A DNA stretch of 64,000 bases from Leptospira weilii serovar Ranarum str. ICFT (GCF_000332415.1 NZ_AOHC02000021.1:173905-237904), one strand, 5' to 3'; positions 1 to 34,937 are shown, counted from the first letter of the stretch. The notes: generated by a model not told the origin, from the letters alone. Translations and numbers: made by a program.

Positions 1-1
1 C

Positions 2-1372
<1,371 letters not shown>

Positions 1373-1480
1373 GTCGGGTCTAAGACTAAAGATCGAATCT
1401 TTGATGTCTAAATATATGAATCAACGGATAACGTTTCCTAACTCGGGCGGTTTTGCTCAAGGCAAAATCGATGCGGAAGT

Positions 1481-1597
1481 CGATCGGAGAAACCCGAGCA
1501 CAGAGCTTGGGTCGCTCTATGGATCCCGCGTTGTTCTGGGTCTAACAGTACGTGGAGAATCGATAGGATTTTCAACGTCGATCGGATAAACCCGAGC
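1481..1597. repeat. Pair of 19-bp direct repeats in the htpX upstream gap
   Basis: Two near-identical 19-bp copies (1481-1499 and 1579-1597, one mismatch, 98 bp apart) carry the core cgatcgga-aaacccgagc. The same AAACCCGAGC core followed by a CTCTATGGATC-type sequence recurs in inverted orientation at 11955-11985. The 1373-1659 gap holds no convincing gene; it looks like dispersed Leptospira intergenic repeat material plus the htpX leader. Confidence 0.5.
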
Positions 1598-1620
1598 TTA
1601 TTGTAAGTTTATAAAATTCA

Positions 1621-1650
1621 ATCTCGCTTCCTAAGGACGCGAGATAAGGA
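1621..1650 (+). promoter_or_regulatory. Stem-loop abutting the htpX ribosome binding site
   Basis: Arms ATCTCGC (1621-1627) and GCGAGAT (1639-1645) are perfectly complementary with an 11-nt loop, and the AAGGAG Shine-Dalgarno follows immediately at 1646. The loop is itself the near-palindrome TTCCTAAGGA. A role in translational control of htpX is inference only. Confidence 0.35.
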
Positions 1651-1659
1651 GAAACCAAA

Positions 1660-2547
<888 letters not shown>

Positions 2548-2648
2548 GAACTTGTTTTCAAAACTTAAAAACAACGGGAGATCATTCCGAACCAATCGGA
2601 CGTTTTGAAACGGATTGTAAGATTCGTTTCAGACGGAAGATTCAAAAT

Positions 2649-2672
2649 AAGCCCGGTTTTGCCGGGCTTTTC
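2649..2672 (+). terminator. Rho-independent terminator after htpX
   Basis: An 8-bp G+C-rich stem AAGCCCGG / CCGGGCTT (2649-2656 with 2662-2669) with a 5-nt loop TTTTG is followed by a short T run. It separates htpX from apt. Confidence 0.8.
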
Positions 2673-2757
2673 CGTATTCGGGATAAAAAAGAATTGTTTG
2701 AAATGTCTCGGACTTTTTGAATAGGATCGTACATTAAAAATCCCGGGACGTAATACT

Positions 2758-3294
<537 letters not shown>

Positions 3295-3333
3295 AAAATT
3301 TTAAAATTAGAATATTCTTATTGGGAGGATTCA

Positions 3334-4848
<1,515 letters not shown>

Positions 4849-4862
4849 TTAAGGAAATTAGA

Positions 4863-6476
<1,614 letters not shown>

Positions 6477-6567
6477 TTGAAACGTTCGTTTCTTAAAGTT
6501 ACATTAGAATTTTATAACTTTTTAAATTTACTTGTGCGGAATTTTAATCAGGAATGCGAGAAGATTC

Positions 6568-9376
<2,809 letters not shown>

Positions 9377-9380
<4 letters not shown>

Positions 9381-9778
9381 TTTGTCTTGGAATTACAATC
9401 GGGGCAGGTTCCATAGAGAATGATCTCATGCGTGTCCACGGTAAAACCTTTCGGACTTTTGTCCAGAGGAAACGGGCAGATTTCAACGTCATACACGCGG
9501 TCGCATTGTTTACAATGAAAGTGATGGTGGTGATGAAGACGACTCGCTTCGAAGCGAGAGGTTTCTCCCGGAAGGTGAATCTCATGGATCGTTCCGGTTT
9601 CCAGCAGATGGCTGACCGCTCTATAAACGGTCGCGATTCCTAAGTTGTCCAGATTCTTCCGGGAAAGTTTGTAGATCTCTTTGATGGAAAGAGGACCTTT
9701 GGCCGCTTCCAACACTTTCAGAATTTCTCCCTTTTGTTTTGTGTTTCTTAGGATTGCCTTTTTATCTTCCACGTTCAT
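9377..9778 (-). CDS. Fur/PerR-family metalloregulator
   Basis: A 133-aa Fur-superfamily repressor. The winged-helix recognition segment LGIATVYRAVSHLLETG is at about residues 46-62. The sensing region is a striking His run (H82-H86, H88), and structural zinc is supplied by C89/C92 and C125/C128. Compared with PerR, the position after ETSR carries Glu rather than Asp, so peroxide sensing is uncertain. It is divergent from hemO; in L. interrogans a Fur-like gene (reported as PerRB) lies beside hemO (from memory). It probably controls the heme genes nearby. Its stop overlaps the downstream SGNH gene (ATGA). Confidence 0.88.
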
Positions 9779-9896
9779 CCAAAAAGATTCGAATCGATGA
9801 TCACTCTTAATTCTCGAATCGTAGACGGCTCTATGTCAATCGCAATTAGCCGACACCTGTAACCCTGAAAATCTATCCACGAACCCCTCGTCACTG

Positions 9897-9919
9897 AAAA
9901 CGCAGGAGTTCCCACATTT
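9897..9919. repeat. Dispersed intergenic motif, copy 1
   Basis: A 23-bp string with the core acgcaggagttcccacat is repeated exactly at 15859-15881. Related GTGGGAAC-type sequences occur at 48298 and, more weakly, near 33860. The Fur/hemO intergenic region contains nothing else apart from the operator candidate. Confidence 0.5.
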
Positions 9920-9943
9920 TCTGAAAAAACGGAGAAATTGCTT

Positions 9944-9977
<34 letters not shown>

Positions 9978-10008
9978 GAATTGTCACAGTTTTGTCAGGA
10001 GATAAAAA

Positions 10009-10686
10009 ATGAGTTTAGCAACGATTCTTCGGGAAGGGACCTCCGAGGAACACAAAGCCGCAGAAAGTTCCGCCTTCATTCGATGTTTTATGAAAGGAGT
10101 TTTGGAAAAAGGAACTTACGCAAAACATCTGGAGTCGTTCTACTTTGTCTACGAGTCCATGGAAGAAGAGTTAGGGCGTCACAAGGACAACGCGGTTCTG
10201 AAATCGATTCATTTCCCGGAACTCTATCGTAAGAACGCGCTATTCGAAGACCTTCAGTTTTTTTACGGAACTTGGAAGCCTACCGATCGTCAGCCTACCG
10301 AGGCGACTCAGGTTTACGTGAAAAGAATCCGCAAAGTTTCCGAAACACAGCCGGAACTGTTGGCGGCTCATTCTTACGTTCGTTATTTGGGCGATCTATC
10401 CGGCGGACAAATCTTGAAAAAGGTGGCGGCGAGGGCCTTGGCTCTACCGGAAGGAAAAGGAATTTCTTTTTATGAATTTCCTTCCATTCAGGATATCAAC
10501 GGATTCAAACAAAATTATCGGGCCGCGTTAGACGCTCTTCCCGTAAACGATTCCCAAAAACAGTCGATTCTCTCCGAATCCAAACAGGTCTTTCTTTTGA
10601 ATCAGGGAATTTTTTCCGAATTGGAGCAGGACTTGATCTCCGCAATCGGTAAAGAAACGTACGATATGGTTCTCGGAAAAGGTTGA
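10009..10686 (+). CDS. hemO: Heme oxygenase
   Basis: Cytosolic enzyme that opens heme to biliverdin, CO and Fe2+, releasing iron from host heme. The proximal heme ligand H15 lies in TSEEHKAAE, and the distal helix has the glycine-rich G128-D-L-S-G-G motif that makes room for oxygen. At 225 aa it is a typical bacterial heme oxygenase. The ATG has CAGGAGA upstream. It forms an operon with the MFS gene that begins one base after its stop. The promoter region carries a 7-1-7 palindrome shared with the heme-uptake operon, so iron- or heme-responsive control is likely. Confidence 0.95.
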   Translation: MSLATILREGTSEEHKAAESSAFIRCFMKGVLEKGTYAKHLESFYFVYESMEEELGRHKDNAVLKSIHFPELYRKNALFEDLQFFYGTWKPTDRQPTEATQVYVKRIRKVSETQPELLAAHSYVRYLGDLSGGQILKKVAARALALPEGKGISFYEFPSIQDINGFKQNYRAALDALPVNDSQKQSILSESKQVFLLNQGIFSELEQDLISAIGKETYDMVLGKG

Positions 10687-10687
10687 T

Positions 10688-11878
<1,191 letters not shown>

Positions 11879-12015
11879 AATATTCTAAAATTATTATTAA
11901 CTTGGATCGATCGGGCGAACTGTATAAAAAAGTTCGGGCGAATCCGGCCCCGGCGCTGCGATCCATAGAGAGCGGCGCCGCTCGGGTTTTTGGGCCGGAC
12001 CGCGCTTTCAGCTAT

Positions 12016-12079
12016 AGTCAATAAATTGCATGAAAGAAAAGTTATACAAAATATCGTCTTTAGTTTCAATTTATTGACT
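12016..12079. repeat. 13-bp inverted repeat element between convergent genes
   Basis: AGTCAATAAATTG (12016-12028) and CAATTTATTGACT (12067-12079) are perfect inverted copies flanking 38 bp of A+T-rich DNA. The 11879-12138 gap also has a G+C-rich repeat (11955-11985) related to 1490-1530, and a 35-bp segment (12086-12120) repeated with few changes at 41575-41609. No gene is seen in the gap. Confidence 0.6.
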
Positions 12080-12138
12080 CCGCATCAATCGCTTTCGCAT
12101 CGGTTATACCGAACTCGCGTTTCTTAGATCGAACTCGC

Positions 12139-14316
<2,178 letters not shown>

Positions 14317-14323
14317 GCTGATA

Positions 14324-15025
<702 letters not shown>

Positions 15026-15065
15026 TTTAGATCGATTGAACTCTTAATATTATAAAATATTAATC

Positions 15066-15632
15066 TTACTGGAGTTGAAACGTCGTTGTCGCGGGCTCGG
15101 CGGTTCTGCTCGCAAGATAGAAAACAAAGTAATAATCTCCGCCTTTGGTTGCGTTCAGCGTGTAAGTGTAAGGACCGTCTCCAGTGGCCGAACCGTATTG
15201 ACCTTCGCTGTCTGTAGTGTAAGTCGATCTCGTCGTATCCTGAGTCGAATCGGAAAGCGGACAAGAAGAGGTATTGTAAATCAGAGGCGCGCTTGCATTG
15301 TTTGAGGTTCCTTCGTCGAAGTCCGCAACGTTGCGTCCGGTAAAAACAATTTTTGTTCCATTTACGGCGCCCGTAACCTTCACCGCCGCGATAGAGTGAT
15401 TCACGAACGGAACCTTCCCGTAAATAAGAGTTTGGACGGAAGTGTTCGCGGTCATTGCAGGAAGAGAAGCGACTTTTCCGCTGACGGTTGCGGAACAGTT
15501 ATAACCGGAACTTAAACCGGCTATAGTCAAAAGAAACATCGGAGTCGTATCGTCTTTTTCCTCATTTTTACAGTTTAACAAGGAACTGAGAAGCAGGCCG
15601 AAAATGACTGCATATTTTTGAATATCTTTCAT
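15066..15632 (-). CDS. Lipoprotein of unknown function, first gene of heme-uptake operon
   Basis: A 188-aa exported lipoprotein with signal peptide and lipobox SLLNC (Cys near residue 21), followed by an acidic KNEEKDD linker typical of exposed leptospiral lipoproteins. The rest is Thr/Ser/Gly-rich and beta-like, ending TTFQLQ, with two further cysteine-containing segments. No family is recognised. It is 40 bp upstream of the HmuY-like gene and is preceded by the same palindrome as hemO, so it is probably co-regulated with heme acquisition. Confidence 0.75.
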   Translation of the reverse strand: MKDIQKYAVIFGLLLSSLLNCKNEEKDDTTPMFLLTIAGLSSGYNCSATVSGKVASLPAMTANTSVQTLIYGKVPFVNHSIAAVKVTGAVNGTKIVFTGRNVADFDEGTSNNASAPLIYNTSSCPLSDSTQDTTRSTYTTDSEGQYGSATGDGPYTYTLNATKGGDYYFVFYLASRTAEPATTTFQLQ

Positions 15633-15670
15633 AATGAACCCTTAAGTAATTTAGGATCATTTTGAAAATA

Positions 15671-15685
15671 TGAATCTGAGAGTCA
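15671..15685 (-). promoter_or_regulatory. Candidate Fur-type operator of the heme-uptake operon
   Basis: On the minus strand the site reads TGACTCTCAGATTCA, a 7-1-7 palindrome (six of seven pairs) 38 nt before the first start codon. With flanking bases it shares TTTGAyTCTCAG with the hemO site at 9955. The rest of the 15633-15905 gap holds the repeat at 15859 and no gene. Confidence 0.55.
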
Positions 15686-15858
15686 AACTCAAAATTAGAA
15701 CAAGGAAAAAAATGAATCTTCGAAATCTATAAAAATGAGAGCGTAACAGACTAGGAATTAGGGATTTGGAGTTTCCGCGTTTCAAGTGCTGATCGAATTA
15801 GGCTTGGTCAGGGTTCCGCCTAATGCATCCTGGTTTTATCCACGGAAACCTGACATCT

Positions 15859-15881
15859 AAAACGCAGGAGTTCCCACATTT
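15859..15881. repeat. Dispersed intergenic motif, copy 2
   Basis: Exact copy of the 23-bp string at 9897-9919. Each copy lies in the upstream gap of a plus-strand gene (hemO, LRR lipoprotein), about 24-90 bp before its start codon. Confidence 0.5.
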
Positions 15882-15905
15882 CGAAAAGCTTCCGATCGAA
15901 CGATT

Positions 15906-16679
15906 ATGAATCACCGTATGGAAAATTACACTGAGTTTAAGAAACGAGAGTTCCTTGGGGACGGCTTCTTATACAACTTTTTGATAGCCGGTTTATTGGC
16001 TGGGGTTCTTTCGTGTTCCCTTTTGGAAAAAGAACCCGTTTCCGGCGGGATTCCCGTTTTTTCCAAAGAAGGTAAAGTTCTCAGGTATTATCCGTATCAA
16101 ATTCGTTGGATCGGATTCGGTCCGGATGAATTTCCGGACGCCGCGAGATTGGTCGATTTCAGAAACCTCGTTTCTTTGGAAATTCTTCATCCCGAATTTC
16201 AGAATCTGGAAGAACTCAGTTCTTTAAAGACGATCGGCTTTCTAAACGTAAACGGAACGAAAGTAAAAGACCTGGCCGCTCTTTCGAAACTTCCCGTTTT
16301 GCATAGTTTGTACTTGGGCGAAACGTCCGTCGATGAAAACGATCTAAAACGATATCCGGGAGTCGGGAAATTGACTAAATTAGGATTGTATAAAACCGAA
16401 ATTCGCGACCTTTCTTTTATCGACTCGGAATGTAGATTACAACAACTTGATATACGAAACACGGGGGTCTCGTCCTTGGAGCCGATCGCAAATTGTAAAA
16501 ACCTATTGGAACTACGAATCGGTCATACCAATATCAAAGAAATTCGGTTTATCTACGAAATGAAGAGTCTGCGTTATTTGGAATGGTCGGGTTTAGATCT
16601 TTCCAAACAAGAATTGGATCGAATTCGGGAACAACTTCCCTATCTCAAATTGGTTCCGATACACGCCGGTTCATTATAA
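15906..16679 (+). CDS. Leucine-rich-repeat lipoprotein
   Basis: A 257-aa protein with an unusually long N-region before a hydrophobic core and the lipobox GVLSC (Cys at about residue 37). Six to seven degenerate 20-24-residue LRR units follow, for example [63 protein letters not shown] and [11 protein letters not shown], of the SDS22/internalin type. Such proteins usually bind ligands at the surface. The start is uncertain: ATG 15906 has no clear Shine-Dalgarno, and ATG 15918 is an alternative. It is divergent from the heme-uptake operon. Confidence 0.75.
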   Translation: MNHRMENYTEFKKREFLGDGFLYNFLIAGLLAGVLSCSLLEKEPVSGGIPVFSKEGKVLRYYPYQIRWIGFGPDEFPDAARLVDFRNLVSLEILHPEFQNLEELSSLKTIGFLNVNGTKVKDLAALSKLPVLHSLYLGETSVDENDLKRYPGVGKLTKLGLYKTEIRDLSFIDSECRLQQLDIRNTGVSSLEPIANCKNLLELRIGHTNIKEIRFIYEMKSLRYLEWSGLDLSKQELDRIREQLPYLKLVPIHAGSL

Positions 16680-16691
16680 TATTCTATTTTT

Positions 16692-17453
<762 letters not shown>

Positions 17454-17503
17454 TGATGCCCCTGAATGTAGAAAATATCCTATCCCCTAACCCCTAATAA
17501 AGT

Positions 17504-17809
17504 TCACTCCATTCCCATCATTCCGCGGAATTCCGACATTCTTTCTTCCGCCGCGTTTTGTGCGAGTTCCAAGGAACGGGTTACGGCCTGTTTGATACTT
17601 TTCTGTAAAAGTTTTTTATCGTTTTTTGCGAGTAGTTCGTCTTCGATGAGTATGTCTTTGATGTTGAGTTTACCGTCGGAGATACAAGTCACGAGGTCGT
17701 TTTTGGACTTTGCTTCGAAGGAAAGCGCCATGAGATCTTTTTCCACTTTTTTCATTCTCACGCGCATTTGATTCATCTGCTTTATGGATTCTAACTTGTT
17801 GCCGAACAT
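17504..17809 (-). CDS. YbaB/EbfC nucleoid-associated protein
   Basis: A small DNA-binding protein of about 101 aa. The correct start is the ATG at 17809 (MFGNKLESIKQMNQM), preceded by AAGGGA; a longer in-frame extension upstream lacks family similarity. The N-terminal helix is rich in Met/Lys, followed by the three-strand core with ISDGKLNIKDI and the C-terminal helix ending AAEERMSEFRGMMG, as in YbaB/EbfC. It is a dimeric 'tweezer' protein that coats DNA. In many bacteria it sits with dnaX/recR, which are not present here. Confidence 0.85.
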   Translation of the reverse strand: MFGNKLESIKQMNQMRVRMKKVEKDLMALSFEAKSKNDLVTCISDGKLNIKDILIEDELLAKNDKKLLQKSIKQAVTRSLELAQNAAEERMSEFRGMMGME

Positions 17810-17919
17810 TCTTAATTCCCTTGAAGAAGTTTTGATCGAGAACTCGTAAATCGAAACGATCGAGAATTCTCTCCCGATCAAAATCTGAAAACGTTAAAAA
17901 CGGGCAACCAGAAAAGGAG

Positions 17920-18866
<947 letters not shown>

Positions 18867-18870
<4 letters not shown>

Positions 18871-19298
18871 CCCCATCTTATTTGTTTGCCGCCGAAAAAC
18901 CGGGCTCCGGCGTTCCAATCACCGAAAAGAAAATCCGGTTGATTCCAACTTAAATGGTTCCGGGAAGAAAAGGGAGACCCGATAAAACCGGGGCCCATGT
19001 CTGCGATCCGTTCCAAATCTTTCCCCAATCCATCCAAAAGATGCGGTCCCTTAGAACCTAAGATTCGGAATGTTTGCGTTTCTTTTTGTTTCTGTTCTTG
19101 TTGGGTAGAATTGGATTCGCGTTTTCCTTTTGATGCAGGACTGGATTTGTGTTTCTCTTCCAAAGGATGAAATTCGATTTCTTGAAAATTTTCGGGAGTT
19201 TTGACTTGTACGACGGATAAGAGAACCCCCAGCCCGATTGCGGAAAGGCTGCTGATGAACAAGGAGGATTGGATATTGATTACCCCGAGGATTCTCAT
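18867..19298 (-). CDS. Short exported protein upstream of barrel gene
   Basis: A 143-aa protein with an N-terminal signal or anchor (residues about 8-30, ending LLSVVQV), a charged Gln/Lys/Ser linker, and a C-terminal stretch [17 protein letters not shown] then [18 protein letters not shown]. The last residues look like the start of the following gene's barrel rather than a finished domain. Its TGA overlaps the next ATG by four bases. It may be the 5' half of a split outer-membrane protein gene. Confidence 0.55.
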
Positions 19299-19575
19299 AT
19301 GCTAAATTTATTATCGGTAATCAGAATCGAAGGACTACTCGCAAATGTTAGATCCCGTTTGAAACGAATAGACCCGGAAAAAATCGTTCGGACAAAAATC
19401 TTTTCTCTCACTTGAGGACGTATCGGATCTTTCAAAATTTAAAAAAGGTTCGGTTCCGAAAACGAGTCATGACGAGCCAAAAACGAGCGTTGATCTTTCC
19501 AACTTCCAGTCTGAAATTTTCCATACACTTGGGAAAGAAATTTTTTCTAAGTTCTGTCGCATTATTAACTTCCGC

Positions 19576-21200
<1,625 letters not shown>

Positions 21201-21233
21201 TAAAGACGATTCTCCCTATCAGAAAATTCTTAT

Positions 21234-22280
<1,047 letters not shown>

Positions 22281-22393
22281 CTATTTGCAGTGGATTTTCT
22301 GATCGGCCGCAGGAGAATCTTTTTTCTTTTTAGGGTTGAAGTTTCGTTTTTCGACAAAGCGGAAAAGAAAGTGTTCTGCTCGAGGGAATTTTA

Positions 22394-23794
<1,401 letters not shown>

Positions 23795-23810
23795 TACGAC
23801 TAAAAAACCG

Positions 23811-24953
<1,143 letters not shown>

Positions 24954-24957
24954 AAAT

Positions 24958-25554
24958 ATGAAACAGAAAGAAAAAAGAATCTACGGCGGATGGGAATCCT
25001 TAAACGCGAATGAAGTTTCTTCCGGCGCTCCGATTCGTTTGAGAATCAATCCGATCCCTCCGATTTTCGCGACTTTGATCGTCTTTGTAGTGTTATACGG
25101 TTGTTACTTGGGCGGCGAATTTTCCGCTCTTTATCTCCGAAAATTTACGGATTTTCTTTTGATCCCGAAGGTGTTGAATCTTCCGATTCTACAGGATCAA
25201 AGACTTTATTCTTGGGTCGGTTTTCTTACTTTCGGTTATATCGGTTTTGCTTTTCTTCTGGATTGGATTCGTTTTATCGGAAGGACTTGTTTGACGGCGC
25301 TTTCTCTCAGAGGGGATATTCTTTCTCTGGAAACGAGAGGTCTTTTCGGAAAAAACGTGTTTCAGTGGAATCGAAATCAGAACGGAATTCAAATCGTACA
25401 TAAAACCGGTTTGTTCAGAAAACTCCTCGGTTTGGAAAGAATCGTAATCGTGGCTCCCGATCTCAAATCCGAAGGACTTACGTTCGGACTCCATTCTCCG
25501 TTTTTCTTTCGAGATCAAAATCGGAATTTGATTCGGAGTTTGTTTGGATATTAG
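24958..25554 (+). CDS. Small membrane protein with a possible PH-like (bPH) domain
   Basis: A 198-aa protein with two hydrophobic segments (about residues 35-60 and 80-105), followed by a soluble tail LSLRGDILSLETRGLFGKNVFQWNR whose strand pattern resembles bacterial PH-like domains such as YdbS; this is weak evidence. The gene starts four bases after the GT4 stop, so it is co-transcribed and perhaps translationally linked. No family is confidently recognised. Confidence 0.6.
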   Translation: MKQKEKRIYGGWESLNANEVSSGAPIRLRINPIPPIFATLIVFVVLYGCYLGGEFSALYLRKFTDFLLIPKVLNLPILQDQRLYSWVGFLTFGYIGFAFLLDWIRFIGRTCLTALSLRGDILSLETRGLFGKNVFQWNRNQNGIQIVHKTGLFRKLLGLERIVIVAPDLKSEGLTFGLHSPFFFRDQNRNLIRSLFGY

Positions 25555-25609
25555 AATTTTAGAATGCAATTACACGAATTTTTTGTAATCGGAATGAAAC
25601 GAATGGGTC

Positions 25610-27085
25610 GTGTCAAATCGTTCCGTAATCCACGTCCGATCCGAATCCGATTTTTTGAAAGTAAAATCGGATAATGGAATATTCCGTATTTTTAAAATGA
25701 TTTTCAACAAAACGTTTCAAAATGGAATTTTCTTCGGATTTCTGATCCTTTTTATGTTTTCCTTATTTCTTTTCGATCTTCGGTTTTTGTCCAGGCATTA
25801 CGACTGGGACGCGATCGTCTACGCCTACAACATCAACTCCGATCTTACCTGGAGAATTTTCTACAATCCGCACCATCTCGGTTTTGAAAGTACCGGTTAT
25901 TTGTATCTCAAACTCTGGAGGGAATGGTTCGGAAAAGATTCGGCGATGTTCGGACTTCGACTTAGAATTTTGGGTTCGGCTCTTATTTTTCTTTTTTGTT
26001 TTATCTGGATGTATCGAAAAATTTATTCGGACACGTTAGGCGCCATTGTTTTGGGTTTGGCGATTCATTTCTCCCAGGGGTTTTGGTTTTACGCCCAACA
26101 CAACGATACGCCGCTGATTCATTCCTGTTTAACCGCGCTTTTGTATCTGTTCTGCGTTTACTTCGCAAAAAACGGGCATTCTCCGATTTCCGTTTCGATC
26201 CTTTTTACGATTCAACTTTTCGGAGTTTACTTCCATCAATCGGATATTTTATTTTTACCCTTGACGCCGATTTCGATTCTGTTTTCCCGAACCTGGAAAG
26301 GAAAAGAATTCAAGCTTCCCCAGAAGCTACGTTATGCGTTCTTGTATTGTTTTTTTCTCGTGGGAATTCTCACACTTTCTTATCTCTATGTGGGTTTTAT
26401 CTTATTGGACCGAAATCTTTCCTCTCCTTTGGAGAGTGAAAAAAATTTCGCGAACTGGCTCTTTTTGTATGCGACCAAAGACAAATGGGGAAATTCTCCC
26501 GAATCGAAAAACTATGTGATGAATTTTTATCGGGGAATCGGAGACGCGTTTCTCAACTTTGAAGGTGTGAAGAACGGTCTTAGGGTTCGTTTGTTAGATT
26601 GGGAACGACGCGAGTCCCTTCCTTACAATCTCAATCTTGTTTTTTGGATTTTTATCTTTTCCGCGTTGCTTTTGAATCTTAGAAACGTATGGAAACGTTT
26701 TCGAATCGAGGTGGTTTTACTTTGCTTCTGGCTCGTTCCTTCGATCGTATTTTACACTTGGTGGGAAGGTTACTTCTTCGAGTTTTGGGTGGGAACTTCG
26801 ATCGGAATGATTCTTCTTGCGGCTTTGACGATGAAGTCCTTGGAACTTCGTACGTTCGCGTTCGGGAGCAGAGCTTTTTATCATTCGATTCTTTTTGTTT
26901 GGTGCCTTCTTTTATTTTTAGTCAATTTTTCCTTTTCTACGTTTCCTCGTTCCGCAAAAAAAACCGTGAGTTATATCCAAGGAATCGAATTCAAACTGGA
27001 AGCGATTCTCCCCGAAAAAGTATACCTTTCCGGATCGGAAAAAACGGGGATTTTCGCGACGGATTCCGAATCTGCAAGGCCGTAA
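25610..27085 (+). CDS. Multi-pass membrane protein, GT-C-like glycosyltransferase candidate
   Basis: A 491-aa protein with about eleven helices. The first periplasmic loop has RHYDWDAIVYAYN, an acidic motif in the place of the GT-C catalytic Asp, and FWFYAQHNDTPLIHSC follows. The C-terminal soluble tail ends TGIFATDSESARP. The GTG at 25610 gives the longest frame, but the ATG at 25697, just before the first helix, may be the true start; neither has a good ribosome binding site. It continues the glycan gene block. Role inferred from fold only. Confidence 0.6.
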   Translation: MSNRSVIHVRSESDFLKVKSDNGIFRIFKMIFNKTFQNGIFFGFLILFMFSLFLFDLRFLSRHYDWDAIVYAYNINSDLTWRIFYNPHHLGFESTGYLYLKLWREWFGKDSAMFGLRLRILGSALIFLFCFIWMYRKIYSDTLGAIVLGLAIHFSQGFWFYAQHNDTPLIHSCLTALLYLFCVYFAKNGHSPISVSILFTIQLFGVYFHQSDILFLPLTPISILFSRTWKGKEFKLPQKLRYAFLYCFFLVGILTLSYLYVGFILLDRNLSSPLESEKNFANWLFLYATKDKWGNSPESKNYVMNFYRGIGDAFLNFEGVKNGLRVRLLDWERRESLPYNLNLVFWIFIFSALLLNLRNVWKRFRIEVVLLCFWLVPSIVFYTWWEGYFFEFWVGTSIGMILLAALTMKSLELRTFAFGSRAFYHSILFVWCLLLFLVNFSFSTFPRSAKKTVSYIQGIEFKLEAILPEKVYLSGSEKTGIFATDSESARP

Positions 27086-27157
27086 ATTGAAGTTGTAAGG
27101 ATAATCTATTTTGAAAAACTGCTCTTCAGATCTTTGAAAACCTGATTCAAACGAAAC

Positions 27158-28573
<1,416 letters not shown>

Positions 28574-28584
28574 GACAACATCCT

Positions 28585-31141
<2,557 letters not shown>

Positions 31142-31151
31142 GGAGGGATGA

Positions 31152-32560
<1,409 letters not shown>

Positions 32561-32595
32561 TGAAAACCTCTATAAAATCCGAAAAATAATCGTTG

Positions 32596-32691
32596 GAGTT
32601 GTTAAAAAATTAATTCTCCATCCGTTTCATTGAAATGGTCCATTGAAGCAGTATTGTTGATCCGAACTATGGAATTTTTCACCGACAACTC
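32596..32691 (+). mobile_element. MITE-like repeat, copy 1
   Basis: A 96-bp element with imperfect terminal inverted repeats (GAGTTGTTAAAAAAT at the left end; ATTTTTCACCGACAACTC at the right). A second copy, inverted, lies at 41701-41799 and matches along its full length at roughly three of four bases by eye. It contains no ORF. The rest of the 32561-32743 gap shows nothing else. Confidence 0.65.
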
Positions 32692-32743
32692 TATTCAAAA
32701 TTTATAATTTAAAGCGAGTTTGATGTAGCCGGATCGAAAGCGA

Positions 32744-33680
<937 letters not shown>

Positions 33681-33690
33681 AAACCCCCAA

Positions 33691-34187
33691 AGCTTAAGAT
33701 CAAGATTGTAATTCGCTTTTCGTTTGTCATTTCAATCTTGAGCTTGTTTGCCGAACGCCTTGGTGAAAACTGCAAAATGATTTCCGAAGGGGAAGTGAAC
33801 GCCTTGGTGAAAGTAACAAAATCATTACCGAAACGAAACTGATCGTTTAACTTCCGAAAACGTGGAAACTCTCACATCCTTAGAATTCGGGAAATGAAAT
33901 TCACTTAAAATTTTTTTCGGCCGCATCCGCAAAAGCGCGGGGTTTATCGGTTTGTTACCGCTTTTGCGGACCGCGCCGACTCCGGGCTCACTCCGTTCGG
34001 TCCTTCGCGGAATCGGCTCCGGAGTTGCAAACGATCTTTGAGACGCTTCGGACCAAGCCCTGCGTGTCGCTTGCGGGAGGTCTAATCGTCGGTTCTTGCG
34101 AAGGCGCCGAGTTCGGAAATCCGCGCCGCAATCGGATTCGGCAAAAACTCTTCTTGCCAAACATACTTCGATCATTTCATTAAACTT
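33691..34187. repeat. 497-bp gap with a tandem duplication and G+C-rich inverted repeat
   Basis: Two degenerate 36-bp copies, 44 bp apart, begin at 33753 and 33797 and share gaacgccttggtgaaa. A perfect 11-bp inverted repeat, CCGCAAAAGCG (33926-33936) with CGCTTTTGCGG (33958-33968), has a 21-nt loop and no T run, so it is not an obvious terminator. From 33920 to 34130 the base composition is much richer in G+C than the flanks, as in other leptospiral intergenic repeats. Short ORFs here have no protein-like features. Confidence 0.5.
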
Positions 34188-34937
34188 ATGTCAGAATTTC
34201 GCATGCCTCGAACCGATTCCAAGGCGGGTTTTGTTCGGGAAAATTTCAACAAGATCGCAATGAAATACGATCGGTTCAACGATTGGAACAGCTTTCTTTT
34301 GCATCGGGTTTGGAAAAATCGATTGGTTCGAGAAGTGGAAAAAAATCTTTCCGGTCGTTTATATGTTATGGATCTCTGTTGTGGAACGGGAGACATATCG
34401 GTGCGTCTGGAAAATTCTCGCTCGATCGAACACGTTACCTGCGTGGACTTTTCGGAAAACATGCTCGCAATCGCAAAGACGCGCCTTGGAAAACAAGCCG
34501 AAACGGGCCGGGTCCGTTTCGAGATAGGAGACGCGACTCAACTCGTAAATTTTCAAAATTCTCAGTTCGACGCGGTTTCGATCGGTTTCGGTCTTCGCAA
34601 CGTGGATGATCTTTCAAAAGCGATCGGGGAGATTCTCAGAGTTTTAAAACCGGGCGGATTGTTTCTCAATTTGGACGTGGGCAAGGTAAAAAATCCTTGG
34701 GTTCGTCGGCTCGCGGATTTTTATTTTTTTAAAGTAGTTCCGATTCTCGGATATATACTTTGGGGAGGAAAGAATGAGATGTTCGATTATCTTCCGGTTT
34801 CCTCGCTTACTTATCCGGATCAGGAAACCCTAAAGTCGATTCTGGAACAACAGGGTTTTCAAGAAGTGCGGTTTCAGAACTTTGTTTTCGGAAACGCGGT
34901 TCTCCATATCGCAAAGAAGTCTCTTAAAAGGACGTAA
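34188..34937 (+). CDS. ubiE: Demethylmenaquinone (UbiE/COQ5) C-methyltransferase
   Basis: SAM-dependent methyltransferase of 249 aa for the last step of menaquinone synthesis. Family signatures: VRENFNKIAMKYDRFNDWNSF near the N-terminus, the SAM-binding VMDLCCGTGDIS about residue 60, FDAVSIGFGLRNVDD, VLKPGGLFLNLDVGK and the C-terminal YDYLPVSSLTYPDQETL-like stretch (read as FDYLPVSSLTYP). The ATG has no clear Shine-Dalgarno, but the N-terminus matches the family. It is a single gene flanked by gaps. Confidence 0.92.
   Translation: MSEFRMPRTDSKAGFVRENFNKIAMKYDRFNDWNSFLLHRVWKNRLVREVEKNLSGRLYVMDLCCGTGDISVRLENSRSIEHVTCVDFSENMLAIAKTRLGKQAETGRVRFEIGDATQLVNFQNSQFDAVSIGFGLRNVDDLSKAIGEILRVLKPGGLFLNLDVGKVKNPWVRRLADFYFFKVVPILGYILWGGKNEMFDYLPVSSLTYPDQETLKSILEQQGFQEVRFQNFVFGNAVLHIAKKSLKRT

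Noticed and set aside
1401..1589. 62-codon ORF before htpX
   Set aside because: It lies across dispersed repeat sequence, has no Shine-Dalgarno and no protein-like composition.
6495..6528. AAAGTTA/TAACTTT stem after the pseudoprotease gene as a terminator
   Set aside because: The stem is weak and A+T-rich with a long loop; too little support to annotate.
25594..25674. ATG at 25594 as the start of the GT-C-like gene
   Set aside because: It is in a different frame and reaches a stop after about 26 codons.
33926..33968. 11-bp inverted repeat as a terminator
   Set aside because: The loop is 21 nt and no T run follows either arm.
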